Assembly (NCBI RefSeq): GCF_029868385.1
Contig: NZ_JARWNX010000059.1
Span: 104,432-168,431 of the forward strand
Origin: Nocardia cyriacigeorgica
Lineage (GTDB): Bacteria > Actinomycetota > Actinomycetes > Mycobacteriales > Mycobacteriaceae
Length of the DNA: 64,000 nt
Reading direction: 5' to 3'
The notes under the pieces are model-generated. The model had not been told where the DNA came from, searched no databases, and saw only the letters and a list, made by a program, of their open reading frames with translations. Positions within the stretch are counted from its first letter, which is position 1, and every line of letters begins with the position of its first letter. This document shows, in pieces, positions 41,887 through 50,730 of the stretch. The translations under genes and the position numbers were made by a program.

Positions 41887-41927
41887 TGAACAGTGTCACC
41901 GATCCCCAGCACGGGAGGAATGCCGCC

Positions 41928-43013
41928 ATGAGCGCACAGCATCGAATCGTCGTCCTCGGCGCCGGATACGCGGGGCTGGCCGCCGCACGCCGGTTCGCCG
42001 CGAAGACGCCGGACGCCGACGTCACCGTGGTCGACGCGCGCACCCATTTCGTCGAACGGGTGCGGCTGCACCAGCGCTTCGCCGGACAGCAGACCCGCGA
42101 GTGGGACCTGCGAGAACTGCTGGAATCCGGGCGGATCCACTTCCGGCACGGGCAGGTGAGCGAGATCGACGCGCAGCGGTCGCTGCTGCGGTTCGGCGAT
42201 GGTGAGCCGCTCGCCTACGACACGTTGCTGTATGCGCTCGGCAGCGTCGGTGACGATGCCGGTGTTCCCGGCGTGGCCGAATACGCCTACTCGGTGGCCA
42301 CACCGGAATCGGCGGCGCTCGTGCCTGCCGATGGCCCGATCGTGGTGGTCGGCGCCGGATCGACCGGGATCGAGGTAGCCGCCGAACTCGCCGAATCCCG
42401 TGGCGGCCGGGTGGAACTGGTCAGCACCGACGAGCCAGGGGCCTGGCTCTCGCCGCGGGCGCAGGCCCATATCCGGCGTGTACTGGAGCGGTTGGGGGTG
42501 CGTATCCACACCGACGCGAAGGTCATCGAGGTCACCGCGGATGCGGTCCGCCTGGCCGATGGCTCATCGATCGCCTGCGCCGCGACGGTGTGGACCGCCG
42601 GTTTCGGTGTGCCGCAGCTGGCGGCGCGGGCCGGTCTTGCGGTGGACGCGAGCGGCCGGGTGCGCACCGACGCCACGCTGCGCTCGCTCTCGCACCAGAA
42701 CGTGTACGCCGCCGGTGACAGCGCCGTCGTGGCCGGGCCCGGCGACCGCGAATTGCGGATGGCCTGCGCGACCGCGCTGCCGACCGGAACCCACGCCGCG
42801 AACGCGATCGCCGCGCGGCTGCGCCACCGGGAGCCGGGCGAGCTGAAGTTCCGGTACTACTTCCAATGCCTGAGCCTCGGACGCGGCGACGGGGTCATCC
42901 AGTTCCTGCACGCCGACGACCGGCCGGGACGACTCGTGCTGACCGGGCGCACCGCCGCTCGGTTCAAAGAGGCGATCGTCCGGTTCGCCGCGGCGGGAGC
43001 CGGAGCGAAATAA
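41928..43013 (+). CDS. FAD-dependent NAD(P)/quinone oxidoreductase, NDH-2-like
   Basis: The protein is 361 residues from the ATG at 41928, with GGGAGG (41913-41918) upstream. FAD-binding VVLGAGYAGLAAARRF starts the chain, NAD(P)-binding VVVGAGSTGIEVAAELAE lies near 155-172, and the second FAD motif NVYAAGDSA near 265. It resembles type II NADH dehydrogenases and related pyridine nucleotide-disulfide oxidoreductases but lacks a redox CxxC. It is shorter than Ndh (about 440-460) and lacks the C-terminal membrane-anchoring helix, so it may be soluble. It is the probable target of the adjacent ECF41 sigma factor. Confidence 0.88.
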   Translation: MSAQHRIVVLGAGYAGLAAARRFAAKTPDADVTVVDARTHFVERVRLHQRFAGQQTREWDLRELLESGRIHFRHGQVSEIDAQRSLLRFGDGEPLAYDTLLYALGSVGDDAGVPGVAEYAYSVATPESAALVPADGPIVVVGAGSTGIEVAAELAESRGGRVELVSTDEPGAWLSPRAQAHIRRVLERLGVRIHTDAKVIEVTADAVRLADGSSIACAATVWTAGFGVPQLAARAGLAVDASGRVRTDATLRSLSHQNVYAAGDSAVVAGPGDRELRMACATALPTGTHAANAIAARLRHREPGELKFRYYFQCLSLGRGDGVIQFLHADDRPGRLVLTGRTAARFKEAIVRFAAAGAGAK

Positions 43014-43018
43014 GCTCT

Positions 43019-43037
43019 CGTCAACTAACGGTTGACG
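43019..43037. promoter_or_regulatory. Operator 1 of the ClpC2-like gene
   Basis: CGTCAACTAACGGTTGACG: perfect 7-bp arms around a 5-nt core. The right arm contains TTGACG (43032-43037), which is the -35 of the promoter described next. It is the first of two matching 19-bp palindromes, 28 bp centre to centre. Confidence 0.75.
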
Positions 43038-43066
43038 ATTAGTGTTCGTCAACCTATGGTTGACGC
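43032..43066 (+). promoter_or_regulatory. Leaderless promoter of the ClpC2-like gene
   Basis: TTGACG (43032-43037), exactly 17 bp, TATGGT (43055-43060), six bases, then the ATG at 43067. The expected transcription start coincides with the start codon; there is no ribosome site. Each hexamer lies inside one of the two operator palindromes. Confidence 0.8.
43047..43065. promoter_or_regulatory. Operator 2 of the ClpC2-like gene
   Basis: CGTCAACCTATGGTTGACG: perfect 8-bp arms around TAT. It contains the -10 TATGGT and ends two bases before the ATG. It is the stronger dyad of the pair. Confidence 0.8.
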
Positions 43067-43786
43067 ATGACATCCTCTCTCAAACTCGATGACCTCATCG
43101 AAGGCATCAAGAAGGCCCGCCCGGACAATGTCCTCGATCAATTGGCCGATGCGATGGTGGCGGCCGGTCACCTCGGTGAACTGGCCGACCACCTGATCGG
43201 TCACTTCGTCGACCAGGCCCGGCGCTCCGGCGCGTCGTGGACCGATATCGGCACGAGCATGGGCGTCACCAAACAGGCCGCCCAGAAGCGGTTCGTGCCC
43301 AAGACCCCCGGCGACGCGGGTGCCATGGACCCCGACGCGGGTTTCGCTCGATTCACCCCGCGCGCCAAGAATGTGGTGATGGCGGCCCAGGAGGCGGCGC
43401 GTACCGCGGGAAATGCGCAGATCGGGACGCCGCACCTGGTGCTCGCCCTGCTCTCCGAGCCCGAAGGTCTCGCCGCACGGGAACTGCTCACCCAGGGCGC
43501 GACCGAGGATTCGGTGCGCGCGGCCGCCGTCGCGGCTCTGCCGCCCGGCGACGGTGAGGTGCCGCCGCTGGTGCCGTTCGACGCCGAGGCCAAGAAGGTG
43601 CTGGAGCTGACCTTCCGTGAGGCGCTGCGCCTCGGCCACAACTACGTCGGCACCGAACACATCCTGCTCGCGTTGCTGGAGCAGGAGAACGGCTCCGGTG
43701 TGCTGTCCGGGCTCGGTGTGGACAAGGCCGCGACCGAGGCTCATCTCCAGGAGCTGCTCGCCGGCATCATCGCCGACACGCCCTGA
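43067..43786 (+). CDS. clpC2: ClpC2-like protein: HTH domain fused to Clp N-terminal repeat domain
   Basis: The protein is 239 residues. Residues ~1-80 are helical and hold a good helix-turn-helix (ASWTDIGTSMGVTKQAAQKRF, about 55-75). Residues ~95-235 are a Clp_N double repeat (FTPRAKNVVMAAQEAARTAGN...IGTPHLVLALLSEPEG and ...NYVGTEHILLALLEQENGSG), as in the N-domain of ClpC1. There is no ATPase domain, so it cannot unfold proteins itself. It matches mycobacterial ClpC2 (Rv2667), reported to sequester the ClpC1-binding antibiotic cyclomarin and to repress its own gene. Twin palindromes over a leaderless promoter directly upstream support autorepression through the HTH. Confidence 0.85.
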   Translation: MTSSLKLDDLIEGIKKARPDNVLDQLADAMVAAGHLGELADHLIGHFVDQARRSGASWTDIGTSMGVTKQAAQKRFVPKTPGDAGAMDPDAGFARFTPRAKNVVMAAQEAARTAGNAQIGTPHLVLALLSEPEGLAARELLTQGATEDSVRAAAVAALPPGDGEVPPLVPFDAEAKKVLELTFREALRLGHNYVGTEHILLALLEQENGSGVLSGLGVDKAATEAHLQELLAGIIADTP

Positions 43787-43865
43787 GTGCGGCGACGGCT
43801 CGCGGTGTGGCGGCGGCTCGGGCGTGGGGCCGCCGCCTCCTCGGTACTGCCGGTAACCTATAGCA

Positions 43866-44159
43866 ATGGCGGATGATGAGAACTCCGACCTGATCGCGGG
43901 GGAGCGGCGCGATGATCTACTGCGCGCGCTGTCGTATGTCTCGACCGAATCCCTCGACGACGGCAGCTACGTCGTCAATGGTGATCTGCCGCCCGAGGTG
44001 GCGCCGCCGTTCATCAGGGCGATCATGCGGGTCGAAGCCGAACTGTTGATCAACGACGCCGAACTCGTCACCGTCGACGACGGTGAGCCGCGCTCCCCCG
44101 AGGAGCGGCGCGCCGATGCGTTCCTCGCGCTCGCGCTGCGCGTCACCGACCGGATGTAG
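43866..44159 (+). CDS. Small conserved-looking hypothetical protein
   Basis: The protein is 97 residues, acidic, with no Cys and no membrane segment. Visible elements are the start RRDDLLRALSYVSTESLDDGSYVVNGDLPPEVAPPF, split as a helix then a short strand pair, and the end SPEERRADAFLALALRVTDRM. A leaderless start is likely (TAACCT 43854-43859, six bases, ATG). I do not recognise the family. It lies just upstream of the groEL2 CIRCE operators, on the same strand but unlikely to share them. Confidence 0.72.
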   Translation: MADDENSDLIAGERRDDLLRALSYVSTESLDDGSYVVNGDLPPEVAPPFIRAIMRVEAELLINDAELVTVDDGEPRSPEERRADAFLALALRVTDRM

Positions 44160-44179
44160 GGGGCAGGTCCGGTGCTCTC

Positions 44180-44206
44180 CTTGCACTCGTCACCCACGAG
44201 TGCTAA
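44180..44206. promoter_or_regulatory. CIRCE operator 1 (HrcA site) of groEL2
   Basis: Arms TTGCACTC and GAGTGCTAA separated by exactly 9 bases (GTCACCCAC), a near-consensus CIRCE element. Confidence 0.92.
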
Positions 44207-44214
44207 AAAGGGCT

Positions 44215-44241
44215 TTGGCACTCTCTACCCGTGAGTGCCAG
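44215..44241. promoter_or_regulatory. CIRCE operator 2 (HrcA site) of groEL2
   Basis: TTGGCACTC, 9 bases (TCTACCCGT), GAGTGCCAG. Second copy, 35 bp from the first. Tandem CIRCE sites upstream of groEL2 occur in mycobacteria as well. Confidence 0.9.
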
Positions 44242-44379
44242 GTCGGGACGGTGAGATCGGGTATCCGAGACACCCCTGGTCGTCCGTCGCGGGCACCGAG
44301 CCTGGCCAGCGTAAATAGGGTGGCCCGACAATGCGGTCATCCTGTGTGTCAGCCTCATTACTTGGAGGATCTCACCGCA

Positions 44380-46005
<1,626 letters not shown>

Positions 46006-46033
46006 GTCCTGCCTCCCGGCAACACATCTCGAA

Positions 46034-46071
46034 CCGAAGGCCGGTCCACCATCTGGTGGGCCGGCCTTCGG
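46034..46071. terminator. Strong terminator hairpin between groEL2 and the SMP-30-like gene
   Basis: The outer stem CCGAAGGCCGG / CCGGCCTTCGG continues through a T-G pair into CCACCA / TGGTGG, about 18 bp with a 2-nt loop. It lies between two converging stops and can act in both directions. Confidence 0.85.
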
Positions 46072-46091
46072 CGTTTCGGGGCACGGTCCGA

Positions 46092-47096
46092 TCAGATGGC
46101 GGCCGTAATCACTCGGAATGGGGTGGTCGGGGTGCCGGGGCCGAGCGGTCCGCCCTTGTCGAATTGTGAGGAGACCACAAGGGTGCGTTCGCCCGTGTGA
46201 ACCAATGTGGTCGGAGTGGCGAGGGATTCGTCTGTCACGACAGCGGTCCGGGTGGCGGTGGCGCCGTTGTCGGTGATCGTCCAGCGGGTGAGTGTGTTGT
46301 CGGTGTTGTGGGCGGCGCGCAGGGTGGTGCCGTGGAGGTCGAGTCCGTCGCCGAGGGACAGATCGCCGCCGTTCAGGGTGACCTTGCGGATGGGGGCCGT
46401 GGCGTCGACGAGGTCGACGCGGTAGAGATCGCCGCCGGTGGAGTCGACGACGAGCAGGTAGGTGCCCGCGGCGTCGGCGGTGATGCCGTTGAGCGTGTAG
46501 GCCTGGGGGCCGTGCGGTTCGAGGGCCGGTTTCAGGTCGATGGCGGGGGTGAGTTCGCCGCGTCCGCCGGTGGTGGTGGCGCGGGTCAGATCGTCGGGGG
46601 TGATCCGGTAGAGCACCGCGCGTTTGCTGTCGGTGAGGTAGGCGGTGCCGTCGGCGGTGATCACGATGTCGTTGATGAAGCGTTCCACGTCACCTGCGAC
46701 ATCGAAGCGCGCCAGCAGACTGCGTGCGGCGACGTCGTACACCGCCACTCCTGCGGTCGAATCGAGCACCCAGAGTCGGCCCTCCCGATCCACCCGCAGC
46801 CCGTTGGCCGTCTTGCGTCCGTCGGCCCCACTCGGCAGGAACACTTCGGCCCGTTCGGTGCCCGCGGCGGCGCGGTAGATCGTTCCATCGGCGAAGGAGC
46901 CGACGAAGATATCGCCGCTGCGCTCGTCCGCCGCGATCCCCTCCGGATACACCCGGTCACCGGGCAGTTCGACGGCGGTGGCGATCACCGGGACCTGATC
47001 CGACGATGCCGCGTCGCTGCCGCAGCCGGCGACGGCGAATCCGGCGACCGCGGCGAACAGGGCGGACGACCAGCGGTGATACACGACGTGGGGCAT
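46092..47096 (-). CDS. SMP-30/gluconolactonase-like beta-propeller lipoprotein
   Basis: The protein is 334 residues from the ATG at 47096. The N-terminus is a signal peptide with lipobox VAGC (residues 22-25), so it is exported and lipid-anchored. The body is a beta-propeller of the SMP-30/gluconolactonase/NHL type: repeated blades such as YPEGIAADERSGDIFVGSF, ANGLRVDREGRLWVLDS, FINDIVITADGTAYLTDS and LNGITADAAGTYLLVVDS. The Glu and Asn that bind calcium in the family appear in the first and later blades. The substrate is unknown; lactone hydrolysis is possible. It is divergent from a MarR gene with two palindromes between them. Confidence 0.82.
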   Translation of the reverse strand: MPHVVYHRWSSALFAAVAGFAVAGCGSDAASSDQVPVIATAVELPGDRVYPEGIAADERSGDIFVGSFADGTIYRAAAGTERAEVFLPSGADGRKTANGLRVDREGRLWVLDSTAGVAVYDVAARSLLARFDVAGDVERFINDIVITADGTAYLTDSKRAVLYRITPDDLTRATTTGGRGELTPAIDLKPALEPHGPQAYTLNGITADAAGTYLLVVDSTGGDLYRVDLVDATAPIRKVTLNGGDLSLGDGLDLHGTTLRAAHNTDNTLTRWTITDNGATATRTAVVTDESLATPTTLVHTGERTLVVSSQFDKGGPLGPGTPTTPFRVITAAI

Positions 47097-47121
47097 GGTT
47101 CGAGCCTTCCTTCGAGTCAAC

Positions 47122-47139
47122 TGATGTGCAGACACATCA
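47122..47139. promoter_or_regulatory. Palindrome TGATGTG-N4-CACATCA in the MarR divergent gap
   Basis: Perfect 7-bp arms with a 4-nt centre, 26 bp from the lipoprotein start codon. Likely to be one of two sites for the adjacent MarR protein, or a site for another regulator, since its sequence differs from the neighbouring palindrome. Confidence 0.55.
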
Positions 47140-47159
47140 ACGAATGGGCACGAATGTAG

Positions 47160-47173
47160 ATTAGAGTTCTAAT
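47160..47173. promoter_or_regulatory. Palindrome ATTAGAGTTCTAAT ahead of the MarR gene
   Basis: Perfect 6-bp arms (ATTAGA/TCTAAT) around GT. A further TCTAAT half-site lies at 47185-47190. The AT-rich dyad is typical of MarR operators and sits where it would block the MarR promoter. Confidence 0.6.
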
Positions 47174-47210
47174 ATTGGTCAAGGCTCTAATGAAACGAAG
47201 GGTGGATACG

Positions 47211-47687
47211 ATGCCATGTATGACGCCCATGCCTGCCGCCGAACGCATCGGCTCGTACGTCAAACGCGCCGAACAAGCCCTGAACGCGGCCAAGACGGCG
47301 GCGCTGAAACCGGCGGGCGTCACCGTGGCGCAGTACGCGGCCCTACTGCATCTGGTCGAGAATCCGGGTATCTCGGCTGCCGCGCTGGCCCGCCTGTGCG
47401 GGGTGACTCCGCCGACCATGAACACGGTGCTCACCAATCTGGTCGATCGCGGTCTGATCGAGCGCACTCCGCACGCCTGGCACAAGAACGTCCTGGAGAC
47501 CCGGTTGACCGCTGCGGGTGAGGCTGCGATGCACGAGGCCGATGCCCGCGCGATCGCCGTGGAACGCGCTGTTGCGGCGGGATTCACCGACGCCGAACGG
47601 CAGACCCTGTGCGATCTGCTCACCCGCTGTGCCGATCTGTTCGACTCGACGCGGTCGGCCGCGGCAACCTCGCAGGAGCGGCGCTAG
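47211..47687 (+). CDS. MarR-family transcriptional regulator
   Basis: The protein is 158 residues from the ATG at 47211, chosen for AAGGGTGG (47198-47205) five bases upstream; ATG 47190 lies over a possible operator half-site. The winged helix is clear: GVTVAQYAALLHLVENPGISAAALARLCGVTPPTMNTVLTNLVDRGLIERTPH, running from about residue 35 to 90, with long dimerisation helices either side. It probably controls the divergent lipoprotein gene and itself through the palindromes in the gap. The inducer is unknown. Confidence 0.88.
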   Translation: MPCMTPMPAAERIGSYVKRAEQALNAAKTAALKPAGVTVAQYAALLHLVENPGISAAALARLCGVTPPTMNTVLTNLVDRGLIERTPHAWHKNVLETRLTAAGEAAMHEADARAIAVERAVAAGFTDAERQTLCDLLTRCADLFDSTRSAAATSQERR

Positions 47688-47768
47688 ATCGAATCGAGGA
47701 GGATCCCGACCTGTTCGAGGCTCAGCGCCGTCGACCCGATCCGGACGTCCTGCTGATGACGTCGGCGG

Positions 47769-48455
47769 CTAGCCGAGCACGAAGGCGACGAGAAACCCTG
47801 CCGCCGTGGCGATCCCGACCCACCAGCCGCCTTCGCGGTACGCCTCCGGCATCAGCGAATCGGCGAGCACCGCGATCGTCGCACCACCCGCGAATGCCTG
47901 TACGGCGCTGATCTGGGTGTCGGAAAGGTTGTCCGACAGCGCATTTCCCAGCACCGTCACCACGACCAGAACGACTCCGGTGATGGTCCACAGCGTCAGC
48001 GCCCGGCCCGGTGCGAAACCGTGCCGATCCCGCATGAGCGCCGAACCGCCGATCGCCTCGGGCACATTGCCCACCGCCACCGCGACCAGCAACACCACTC
48101 CGCCACCCGAGGAAAGGGATACGCCGAGCGCCGTATTCTCCGGCACGCCGTCCAGCACCGTTCCCAGCATCAACGCCCAGCCGATCGCGGTGGGGCCGAG
48201 CCGCTGCTCGATGAACCGATTGGCGACCACGTACACCGTGGCCCCGGCGAACAGTGCGATACCGGCGACCCACACCCCGGCCTCGACGAAGGCGGGTTCG
48301 AACAATTCATTGGTCACCGCGGCGATCATGGTGCCAGCGCCGAAAGCCATGAGCGAGGCGAGCAATGGCTTCGGCAGCGACCAGCGCAGTCCGATGAAGG
48401 CGCCGAGCACCAGCGGTACTGCCGTGCCGAGCCCATAGAGCAGTGCGGTGCCCAT
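47769..48455 (-). CDS. ZIP-like membrane protein (atypical metal site)
   Basis: The protein is 228 residues with about eight transmembrane helices, matching the bacterial ZIP/ZupT size. The two helix motifs that normally carry metal-binding histidines read LDGVPENTALGVS and VGNVPEAIGGS. Pro-Glu is kept in both, but the preceding His is Asp in one and Gly in the other. It may therefore transport a different ion, or transport with altered affinity. There is no Zur box upstream that I can see. It converges with the MarR gene. Confidence 0.8.
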   Translation of the reverse strand: MGTALLYGLGTAVPLVLGAFIGLRWSLPKPLLASLMAFGAGTMIAAVTNELFEPAFVEAGVWVAGIALFAGATVYVVANRFIEQRLGPTAIGWALMLGTVLDGVPENTALGVSLSSGGGVVLLVAVAVGNVPEAIGGSALMRDRHGFAPGRALTLWTITGVVLVVVTVLGNALSDNLSDTQISAVQAFAGGATIAVLADSLMPEAYREGGWWVGIATAAGFLVAFVLG

Positions 48456-48846
48456 TCCGTCACGGTAGGTGAGCGGTCGGGGTCTGCCGCGTTTCCGCGC
48501 CGAATGTCAGGAAATAATTCTAAAAATTCCCTCCAAAATCGCCCGGTGTCGCGCAGCCGTCGGTATCGTCCGATTCGGCAAACAGCCAGTGACACGGGTC
48601 GGGTAATCCGGGATCGGAGTTCGTGTTTGACAGATGTTGTATTCGACGTGCTCGGACCGTTGCTCGCATGTCGTCGGCGATGGGGAAGGCCGGTGAGTGT
48701 CGAACATCTCGCCTGCCCCGACGCCATGAGCGAATAACGAGCCGACGCAGACTTGCCGACTCGGCCGACGCGCGGTCGGCCGCCAGTTGCGGCGAAGGGC
48801 CCGATCCATGACGAGGGGATCGGGCCTTTCGGTATTGTCTGCCCCA
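48456..48846. other. 391-bp intergenic region with a strong hairpin
   Basis: No convincing gene. An AT-rich patch GGAAATAATTCTAAAAATTC (48510-48529) lies near the ZIP promoter side, and a lone TTGACA is at 48627-48632. A perfect 10-bp hairpin ends the region. A short non-coding RNA finishing at that hairpin is possible, but I cannot point to a good promoter. Confidence 0.4.
48798..48826 (+). terminator. Hairpin upstream of TetR gene, terminator-like
   Basis: GGCCCGATCC (48798-48807), 9-nt loop, GGATCGGGCC (48817-48826), then TTT. There is no rightward gene for about 1.1 kb upstream, so it either ends an unseen transcript or stops read-through into the TetR gene. Confidence 0.6.
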
Positions 48847-49479
48847 ATGTCACAGGATGCGAATACGGGACGAATGTATGCCGGCCAACCCGTAGAGGAC
48901 CGGCAACGCCAGCGGCGCGCGCGTTTTCTGGAATCCGGTCTGACCGTATTCGCGCGCGACGGATACGCGAACAGCTCGGTGGGTGCTATTTGCAAGGATG
49001 CGGGATTGTCGTCCCGACAGTTCTACGAGGAGTTCACCGGACGCGAATCCCTACTGATCGAGCTGTACGAGCAGATCCATCGGGAATCGCGCACCGCGGT
49101 GGAGGCGGCATTGGCCGAACGCTCCGACGCCACCGCCGTGGAGAGCATCGACGCCGCGGTCCGCGCGTACGTGGAGTCCATCGGCACCGACCCGCGCAAG
49201 GCCAGAGTGGCACTGGTCGAGGTGGTCGGCGCCGGACCGAAGGTGGAGAAGTTCCGGTTGGAACTGCGTCGCATGTGGGGTTCGCTGCTCGCCGGCGCGG
49301 CCGAGGACGCCGCCATGCACGGCGAGATCCCGCCCGGCGATTACGAGATGCGGATGCTGGCCATCATCGGCGCGGTCAACTACGTGGTCGACGAATGGAG
49401 CGGCTCGGACCCGCGCCGCCCGCTCGACGATGTGATCCGAGTGCTCAGCCGGGTGATCATGGGTGCGGTCGGCGCGTGA
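48847..49479 (+). CDS. TetR-family transcriptional regulator
   Basis: The protein is 210 residues from the ATG at 48847, eight bases after TATTGT; an in-frame ATG at 48874 is also possible. The helix-turn-helix is ANSSVGAICKDAGLSSRQFYEEF followed by TGRESLLIELYEQI. The C-terminal domain includes KARVALVEVVGAGPKVEKFR, common in actinobacterial TetR regulators of lipid genes. It is 32 bp upstream of an alpha/beta hydrolase gene in the same direction, which may be its target or just a neighbour. Confidence 0.87.
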   Translation: MSQDANTGRMYAGQPVEDRQRQRRARFLESGLTVFARDGYANSSVGAICKDAGLSSRQFYEEFTGRESLLIELYEQIHRESRTAVEAALAERSDATAVESIDAAVRAYVESIGTDPRKARVALVEVVGAGPKVEKFRLELRRMWGSLLAGAAEDAAMHGEIPPGDYEMRMLAIIGAVNYVVDEWSGSDPRRPLDDVIRVLSRVIMGAVGA

Positions 49480-49511
49480 TCGCCGGGCCCCGCGCCGCGT
49501 AGCCTTGGCGC

Positions 49512-50372
49512 GTGGAGACCGTACCGATCCAGATGCTCGACGGCAGCACCGTCCCGGTGCGCCTGCTCTCGGCCACGGGTGCGCATCGGCATCCGGTGAC
49601 GCCGGATCTGCCGCGCCCGGTCGTGGTGATGGTGCCCGGGCTCGGCGTCCCCGGCGAGTACTACAGCTACTTCGCCCGGCTGCTGTCCGAACGCGGCTTC
49701 GACGTGGCGATCCTCGAACTACGCGGTAACGGCGACAGCACCCCCAAACCGGATGCGTCGAGCACCTACGGCTACCACGAGCTGGTGTCGGTGGATTTCC
49801 CGGCGATGTTCGAGGTGGTGCGCGACCGCTTCCCGGACAGCACGCCCTATCTACTCGGCCACAGCATGGGCGGCCAGCTCGGCGTCATGTACGCCGCACG
49901 TATCCGTGGGCGGCTCGGCGGACTCATTCTGATCGCGTCGGGCACCCCGTACTACCGCGGCTACCGCGGCCTGAGCGGCCCAGGCATGCTCGTCGGCACC
50001 GCCGCGGTCTCGCTGACGGCTAACCTGGCGGGCTTCTGGCCCGGTGACCGCTTCGGCCCGAACGGTTTCGGCCGCCAGTCCAAGGTCCTCATCTCCGACT
50101 GGGCCCGCCTCGCCCGCACCGGCCGCTTCGTCCCCGTCGGCGCCGATATCGACTACGAAGAACGCATCGCCCGCCTCGAACTCCCCGTCCTGTCCATCAC
50201 CATGACCGGCGACGACCTCACCCCAGAACCCTCCGCCCGCCACCTCCTCGACAAACTCCCCAACGCCGACATCACCCGCTGGCACGAACCCCGCCCCCTC
50301 GGCCACAACGGCTGGATCAAAGACCCGACCAGCACCATCGACCGAATCGAGAAGTGGTTGCGCGACAGGTGA
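49512..50372 (+). CDS. Alpha/beta hydrolase (serine hydrolase)
   Basis: The protein is 286 residues with a GTG start. VMVPGLGVPGEYY forms the oxyanion region, the nucleophile elbow is LLGHSMGGQLG (Ser about 118), the acid is probably Asp in MTGDDLTPEPS, and the base His is in RPLGHNGWIKDP near the C-terminus. It could be an esterase, lipase or monoacylglycerol-lipase-like enzyme; the substrate is not visible. TAGCCT (49500-49505) followed by six bases and GTG suggests a leaderless transcript despite the TetR gene just upstream. It converges with a frameshifted gene 8 bp away. Confidence 0.88.
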   Translation: METVPIQMLDGSTVPVRLLSATGAHRHPVTPDLPRPVVVMVPGLGVPGEYYSYFARLLSERGFDVAILELRGNGDSTPKPDASSTYGYHELVSVDFPAMFEVVRDRFPDSTPYLLGHSMGGQLGVMYAARIRGRLGGLILIASGTPYYRGYRGLSGPGMLVGTAAVSLTANLAGFWPGDRFGPNGFGRQSKVLISDWARLARTGRFVPVGADIDYEERIARLELPVLSITMTGDDLTPEPSARHLLDKLPNADITRWHEPRPLGHNGWIKDPTSTIDRIEKWLRDR

Positions 50373-50380
50373 TTCGCCGC

Positions 50381-50730
50381 TCACCCGCGAACCCCGACAA
50401 CCGCCCACCGCGCGAACGACAACCGCGGCCACACCATCTCCACATCACCGAGCCCCATGAGCGTGTGCAGAGTCAGCGAGTCGAGATGCGCCGGCGCGGG
50501 CGTGATCAGCGCGTCGACACCCGCGGCCCGCATCTGTTCGGCCAGCGGAAGTATCGACCGCTCATCCGGGCGCCCATGATGAGCCCACGCTTCTCCAGCC
50601 GGGCTATCGCCCATCGGGTGCGACATCGGGTGAGTCTCGATTGTCTGGCGATCTGATCCGCGGTCAGCATCCCGCCTGCTCCGAGCACACTCAACACCGC
50701 CAGTTCGGCTGTGCTTCTTCCGAAACGCAT
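50381..50730 (-). pseudogene. Winged-helix regulator gene broken by a one-base frameshift
   Basis: An ATG at 50730 with ideal AAGGAG five bases upstream opens MRFGRSTAELAVLSVLGAGG then MLTADQIARQSRLTRCRTRWAIARLEKRGLI, a winged helix. That frame soon degrades (GRYFRWPNRC) and stops at 50506. The next frame carries a sensible C-terminal half, LAEQMRAAGVDALITPAPAH to MVWPRLSFARWAVVGVRG, stopping 8 bp from the converging hydrolase. Adding one base in the GG run near 50547-50548 joins GRYF to PLAEQMRAAG and gives 351 bp, a clean 116-residue protein. It is either a recent pseudogene, a sequencing error or recoding. Confidence 0.6.

Noticed and set aside
41894..41900. TGTCACC as the ECF41 -35 box
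   Set aside because: Good match by itself, but no CGTC at the right distance before the ATG at 41928; listed only as an alternative within the weaker upstream candidate.
48623..48811. 62-codon rightward frame in the gap before the TetR gene
   Set aside because: Arg/Ser-rich, no ribosome site, and it runs through the terminator-like hairpin.
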